NCBI GenBank assembly: GCA_035317605.1
Contig: DATHGT010000111.1
Coordinates: 1 to 9,095 of the forward strand
Length of the DNA stretch: 9,095 bases
Source of the DNA: DATHGT01 sp035317605
GTDB lineage: Bacteria; Methylomirabilota; Methylomirabilia; Rokubacteriales; CSP1-6
Direction of reading: 5' to 3'
Position numbers and translations under genes: made by a program. Under the pieces are notes generated by a model that was not told where the DNA came from, did no database searches, and was given only the letters and a program-made list of their open reading frames with translations. Below are positions 6,602 through 9,095 of the stretch, piece after piece. Each line of letters starts with the position of its first letter. Position 1 is the stretch's first letter.

Positions 6602-7033
6602 ATGAAGAAGATGATCGCCGTCGTGGTAGCGGGACTCTTTGTGATGGCGGCCGCCGCGCCAGCTGACGCGCGCGGGCCCGGTGGGGGTGGCGGTCACGGC
6701 GGCAGCGGCGGTCACGGCGGCGGCGGCTTTCGCGGTGGCCGCTTCCACGGCCACCACTTTCACGGCCACGGATTCCGGTCGAGCGTGGTGATCGGTGGCT
6801 ACTGGGGACCGTACTGGGACCCGTTCTGGTATCCGGCGTACTATCCCTACGCCCCGTACTATCCCTACGAGCCCGTGCCGGTCGCGACCGAGCCCCAGAC
6901 GTACATCGAGCAATCCGGTCCCAGCTACTGGTACTACTGCGAAGGCGCGAAGGCGTACTACCCCTACGTTCGTGAATGCCCCGGCGGTTGGCTGACCGTG
7001 CTGCCGCAAGGGGCACCGGAGCCAAAGCCATGA
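6602..7033 (+). CDS. Secreted Gly/His/Tyr-rich protein with YWYYC...CPGGW C-terminus
   Basis: This is a 143-residue small exported protein. Residues 1-23 are a clear Sec signal peptide: MKK, a hydrophobic core AVVVAGLFVMAAAA, and cleavage likely after ADA (21-23). The mature part begins with glycine/histidine-rich low complexity (25-57, including FHGHHFHGHGF), then a Trp/Tyr/Pro-rich segment (66-90). It ends in a compact module with SYWYYC at 108-113 and YYPYVRECPGGW at 119-130, which I recognise as a common ending of uncharacterised proteobacterial envelope proteins. C113 and C126 could form a disulfide; the histidines could bind metal (inference). The start at 6602 is chosen because GGGAG lies 6 bases upstream and the signal peptide begins there; an earlier in-frame ATG at 6509 would spoil it. 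The stop overlaps the next gene as ATGA. Confidence 0.85.
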   Translation: MKKMIAVVVAGLFVMAAAAPADARGPGGGGGHGGSGGHGGGGFRGGRFHGHHFHGHGFRSSVVIGGYWGPYWDPFWYPAYYPYAPYYPYEPVPVATEPQTYIEQSGPSYWYYCEGAKAYYPYVRECPGGWLTVLPQGAPEPKP

Positions 7034-7659
7034 AACGCCTGGTCCTTCCGTTGGTCGCGGTGCTCGGTCTCGGCGCCTGCGTGACGGTCCCCATCGGCCC
7101 GAGCGTGATGGTGCTGCCGGGCCATGGCAAGCCGTTCGATCAGTTCCAGATGGATGACATGTCCTGCCGGAACTGGGCGGCCCACCAGTCGGGCGCGGCG
7201 GGCGCCGGCCAGTCTCAAGTCAACAGCACGATCGCGGGGGCCGCGCTGGGAACGCTCATCGGCGGCGCGATCGGGGCCGGGCTGGGCGCGATCGGTGGCA
7301 ATCCCGGGCTCGGGGCCGCGGTCGGCGCGGGCTTCGGCGCGGTCGGGGGAACGGCGACCGGCGCGAACGCGGCGCAGGCGACCGGGTATGACGTCCAGCG
7401 GCGCTACGATTTCGCGTACCAGCAGTGCATGTTCGCGAAGGGCAACCAGATCCCCGGCGGCCGCAGACCTGCTCCGGCGTACGGCGCGGCGCCTCCATCG
7501 TACGGTCCGCCGCCGCCGCCACCTCCGCCGCCGCCCGCGGTGGGGCAACGCGTCCCCACGGTCCCGCCGACGGCGGCCACGCCGCCGCCTGACGCACCGC
7601 CGCCCGGCGCTTACCCGCCACCGCCTCCTCCGCCCCCGCCACCGCCGGGGCCGAGGTAG
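7030..7659 (+). CDS. Glycine-zipper lipoprotein with poly-proline tail
   Basis: This 209-residue predicted lipoprotein has the signal MKRLVLPLVAVLGLGAC, with lipobox L14-G-A-C17. Residue 18 is Val, not Asp, so in a Gram-negative cell outer-membrane sorting is likely. Residues about 66-115 form a glycine zipper (GTLIGGAIGAGLGAIGG, then GLGAAVGAGFGAVGG), as in the YMGG-like Gly-zipper family. The following YDVQRRYDFAYQQCMFAKGN (120-139) is the conserved module that usually accompanies it. C46 and C133 could pair in the periplasm. The tail from about residue 146 is low complexity, with proline runs at 160-169 and 196-206 that may span or bind cell-wall material (inference). The start ATG 7030 overlaps the upstream TGA and has GGAG 8 bases ahead. 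Co-translation with the secreted protein suggests joint envelope function; the exact role is unknown. Confidence 0.88.
   Translation: MKRLVLPLVAVLGLGACVTVPIGPSVMVLPGHGKPFDQFQMDDMSCRNWAAHQSGAAGAGQSQVNSTIAGAALGTLIGGAIGAGLGAIGGNPGLGAAVGAGFGAVGGTATGANAAQATGYDVQRRYDFAYQQCMFAKGNQIPGGRRPAPAYGAAPPSYGPPPPPPPPPPAVGQRVPTVPPTAATPPPDAPPPGAYPPPPPPPPPPPGPR
7507..7647 (+). repeat. CCN-rich low-complexity DNA coding proline runs
   Basis: Two CCG/CCT/CCA/CCC tracts (7507-7536 and 7615-7647) encode runs of 10 and 11 prolines, separated by an Ala/Pro/Thr linker. Such tracts can vary in length by slippage and stall ribosomes without EF-P. Confidence 0.8.
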
Positions 7660-7663
7660 CGGT

Positions 7664-8047
7664 CTAGCGCGGCTTCAGCTCGACGCGGTACCCGTCTGGA
7701 TCCCGGACGTACACCGACGGTCCGGTGCCGTACGCGCCGAACCGATCCGACACCTTGCCGTCGAGCGTGACCCCGCGACGGACCAGCTCGTCGGCGAGCT
7801 TGCCCACGTCGTCGCACTCGATGGACAGGCACAGGTGGTCCATCCCCGCGCCCTCCGGCGGCGGCACCGAGCCCGGGACCAGATCGATGAGCTGATCGCC
7901 GAAGCGAAGGTGGATCAGCGAGATCCGCTCGTTGATCCGGGCCACCGTGCACCCGAGCACGTCGACGTAGAACCGCTGCGACGCCGCCTGGTCCCGCACC
8001 CGCAACACCACGTGATCGATCCCGAGTGGCTTGAACATGGCCGGCAT
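7664..8047 (-). CDS. VOC-family (glyoxalase/bleomycin-resistance fold) protein
   Basis: This 127-residue single-module protein carries the two beta-alpha-beta-beta-beta halves of the vicinal oxygen chelate fold. The first half begins GIDHVVLRVRD (9-19) with QRFYVDVLG (24-32), and the second begins GMDHLCLSI (68-76). It ends with the family signature YVRDPDGYRVEL (113-124). H12, H71 and E123 fit three of the usual metal ligands. The family includes glyoxalases, epimerases, dioxygenases and resistance proteins, so the reaction is not assignable. ATG 8047 has a GGGAG (complement of 8052-8056) 4 bases ahead; ATG 8038 would place it 13 bases away. It begins 13 bases after the stop of the ABC permease and is probably in its operon. 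Its stop faces that of the lipoprotein gene with only 4 bases between them. Confidence 0.92.
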   Translation of the reverse strand: MPAMFKPLGIDHVVLRVRDQAASQRFYVDVLGCTVARINERISLIHLRFGDQLIDLVPGSVPPPEGAGMDHLCLSIECDDVGKLADELVRRGVTLDGKVSDRFGAYGTGPSVYVRDPDGYRVELKPR

Positions 8048-8051
8048 CTTA

Positions 8052-8056
8052 CTCCC
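8052..8056 (-). promoter_or_regulatory. Shine-Dalgarno of the VOC gene in the 13-base gap after the permease
   Basis: On the minus strand the sequence reads GGGAG, then TAAG, then ATG at 8047. It lies between the permease stop (8063-8061) and the VOC start, leaving no room for a separate promoter. This supports co-transcription. Confidence 0.55.
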
Positions 8057-8060
8057 GAAG

Positions 8061-9095
8061 CTATTCCCCTCGCAGCACCGTCATCGGCGGGTGGCCGAGC
8101 AGGCGATAGGTCGCCAGGAACCCGACGGCGAGCGCGATGAGGGTCGCGAGCGCGACGCCGGAGGCGAGGAGGTGCGGGGCGAGGGCGATCGGCACTTCGA
8201 GGACGAAGCGCTGGACGATCCAGGCGAGCGCGGCGGCGAGCACGGTGCCGCCCACTCCGGCGGCGGCGCCCAGACACGCGTACTCGACCGCGAACACGCG
8301 GGCCACCGTCGCGCGCGAGGCGCCGAGCGTGCGCAGGATCGCGGACTCGGCCAGCCGCTGCCAGCGGCTGGCCACCAGCGTTCCCGCCATCACCGTGAGC
8401 CCGGCCGCGATGCTGAACAGCGCGATGGCCCGGATCGCGAAGGAGATCTGCCCGAGGATGCCGGCCGCGCGCTGAAGGATGTCGCGCACGGGGATGACGG
8501 TGACGTTCGGAAACGCGGAGACGATCGCGTCCTGAAGGGAAGCCTCCGAGGCCGTGGGCACGCGCGCGGTGGCCACGAACGTGGTGGGCGCGCCGTCCAG
8601 CGCTCCCGGCGAGAAGACCACGAAGAAATTGGTGGAGAAGGTCTGCCAGTCGACCTTGCGGATGCTGGTGACGAGCGCGTCGACCCGCGCGCCCTGGACG
8701 TCGAAGCCGAGCGAGGAGCCCACGTCGACTCCGAGCGCCTTGGCCGCGGCTTCCTCGACCGAAATGAGGGCTCCGGCGGCGGCTTCCGCGGGCGTCCACC
8801 ACCGCCCGCGCAGGATCGCGTTGGTGGCCGGCGGCTCGGCCATCGAGGTCAGCACGTAGTCGCGGGTGAAATACCAGAGCGCGTCGTGGCCGGCGGCGCG
8901 TCGGCGCTCGAGCATCGGCCGTCCCACGCGCTCACCGTTCACGCTGGCCAGCCGTGCGCGCACGACCGGGATCAGCGTGGGCGCGACGCCGGTGGTCGTG
9001 GCCATCACCCGTGAGAATGCGTCACGCTGATCGGCCCCGATGTCGACGAAGAAGAACGACGGCGCCTCGCGGCGCTGCTCGTGATCGATCTGCCG
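8061..9095 (-). CDS. FtsX-type ABC transporter permease (YbbP-like), C-terminal part
   Basis: The frame is open from the right edge to a TAG at 8063-8061, giving 344 residues without a stop; no internal start is needed, because residues 1-29 (RQIDHEQRREAPSFFFVDIG and on) already read as family sequence. The first 210 or so residues are an extracytoplasmic region with VVRARLASVNG, LWYFTRDYVL, RGRWWTP and NFFVVFSPGAL, resembling the large YbbP-type permeases of about 800 residues. Three membrane segments follow near residues 217-242, 271-295 and 308-331. The FtsX-domain signature RLAESAILRTLGASRATV (218-235 of the 315 residues counted from 9008) is present. YbbP partners the ATPase YbbA in an exporter whose substrate is unclear; LolC/MacB-like permeases are the alternative. 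The ATPase gene would be expected beyond the right edge. Confidence 0.9.
   Translation of the reverse strand, partial: RQIDHEQRREAPSFFFVDIGADQRDAFSRVMATTTGVAPTLIPVVRARLASVNGERVGRPMLERRRAAGHDALWYFTRDYVLTSMAEPPATNAILRGRWWTPAEAAAGALISVEEAAAKALGVDVGSSLGFDVQGARVDALVTSIRKVDWQTFSTNFFVVFSPGALDGAPTTFVATARVPTASEASLQDAIVSAFPNVTVIPVRDILQRAAGILGQISFAIRAIALFSIAAGLTVMAGTLVASRWQRLAESAILRTLGASRATVARVFAVEYACLGAAAGVGGTVLAAALAWIVQRFVLEVPIALAPHLLASGVALATLIALAVGFLATYRLLGHPPMTVLRGE

Noticed and set aside
6976..7029. Earlier start for the glycine-zipper lipoprotein
   Set aside because: ATG 7030 directly begins a lipoprotein signal and forms the ATGA overlap; the extension is a shadow of the upstream gene.
5214..7130. 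638-residue open frame on the minus strand
   Set aside because: It lies antisense to the oxidoreductase and the secreted protein, which have clear family motifs, and its Arg/Ala/Gly-rich translation is typical of GC-rich antisense shadows.
8031..9014. 327-residue plus-strand open frame
   Set aside because: Its translation is low-complexity Arg/Gly/Asp-rich and antisense to the well-supported permease.
1..9095. tRNA, rRNA, CRISPR arrays, insertion sequences or integrase attachment sites
   Set aside because: I saw no clover-leaf, regular short spaced repeats, transposase motifs or terminal inverted repeats. The only repeats are protein-coding (HEAT, hexapeptide, proline).

Overview
This is GC-rich bacterial chromosomal DNA. 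Every complete gene has convincing bacterial features: Shine-Dalgarno sites, 4-base stop/start overlaps, Sec and lipoprotein signal peptides. The mix of an LLM-type flavin oxidoreductase, a YbbP-like ABC permease, a VOC protein and a glycine-zipper lipoprotein would suit a soil or sediment proteobacterium, or a member of Methylomirabilota/Rokubacteria. No marker gene settles the taxon, so this is only a guess.

Layout. (1) 2-277 (+): the C-terminal end of a hydrophilic, probably disordered protein built from a K-x-G-G-x-E hexapeptide repeat. Its start lies outside the window. (2) 292-5111 (-): a two-gene operon. The first gene (3933-5111) is a Schlafen AlbA_2 plus HATPase_c_4 protein. The second (292-3936) is a 1214-residue protein with a degenerate nucleotide-cyclase-like N-terminus, a NACHT STAND NTPase and about 12 HEAT repeats of 31 residues. 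They overlap by 4 bases (GTGA), so they are probably translationally coupled. (3) 5112-5249: a divergent intergenic region with a -10-like element and a clear Shine-Dalgarno site for the next gene. (4) 5250-6434 (+): an LLM-class flavin-dependent oxidoreductase. (5) 6602-7659 (+): two envelope genes overlapping as ATGA, a secreted Gly/His/Tyr-rich protein and a glycine-zipper lipoprotein with a poly-proline tail. (6) 7664-9095 (-): a VOC-fold protein downstream of the C-terminal part of a YbbP-like FtsX-type ABC permease that runs off the right edge.

The part most likely to be an undescribed system is the AlbA_2/NACHT-HEAT pair. The HEAT array looks like a sensor and the NACHT like a nucleotide-driven switch. 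The AlbA_2 protein keeps acidic residues at the same spacing as the Schlafen ribonuclease active site (E17, E22, D60). A sensor-switch-ribonuclease defence module is a reasonable hypothesis, supported by coupling and domain logic but not by any functional evidence here. The remaining genes look like ordinary metabolic and envelope functions with no obvious link to that pair.
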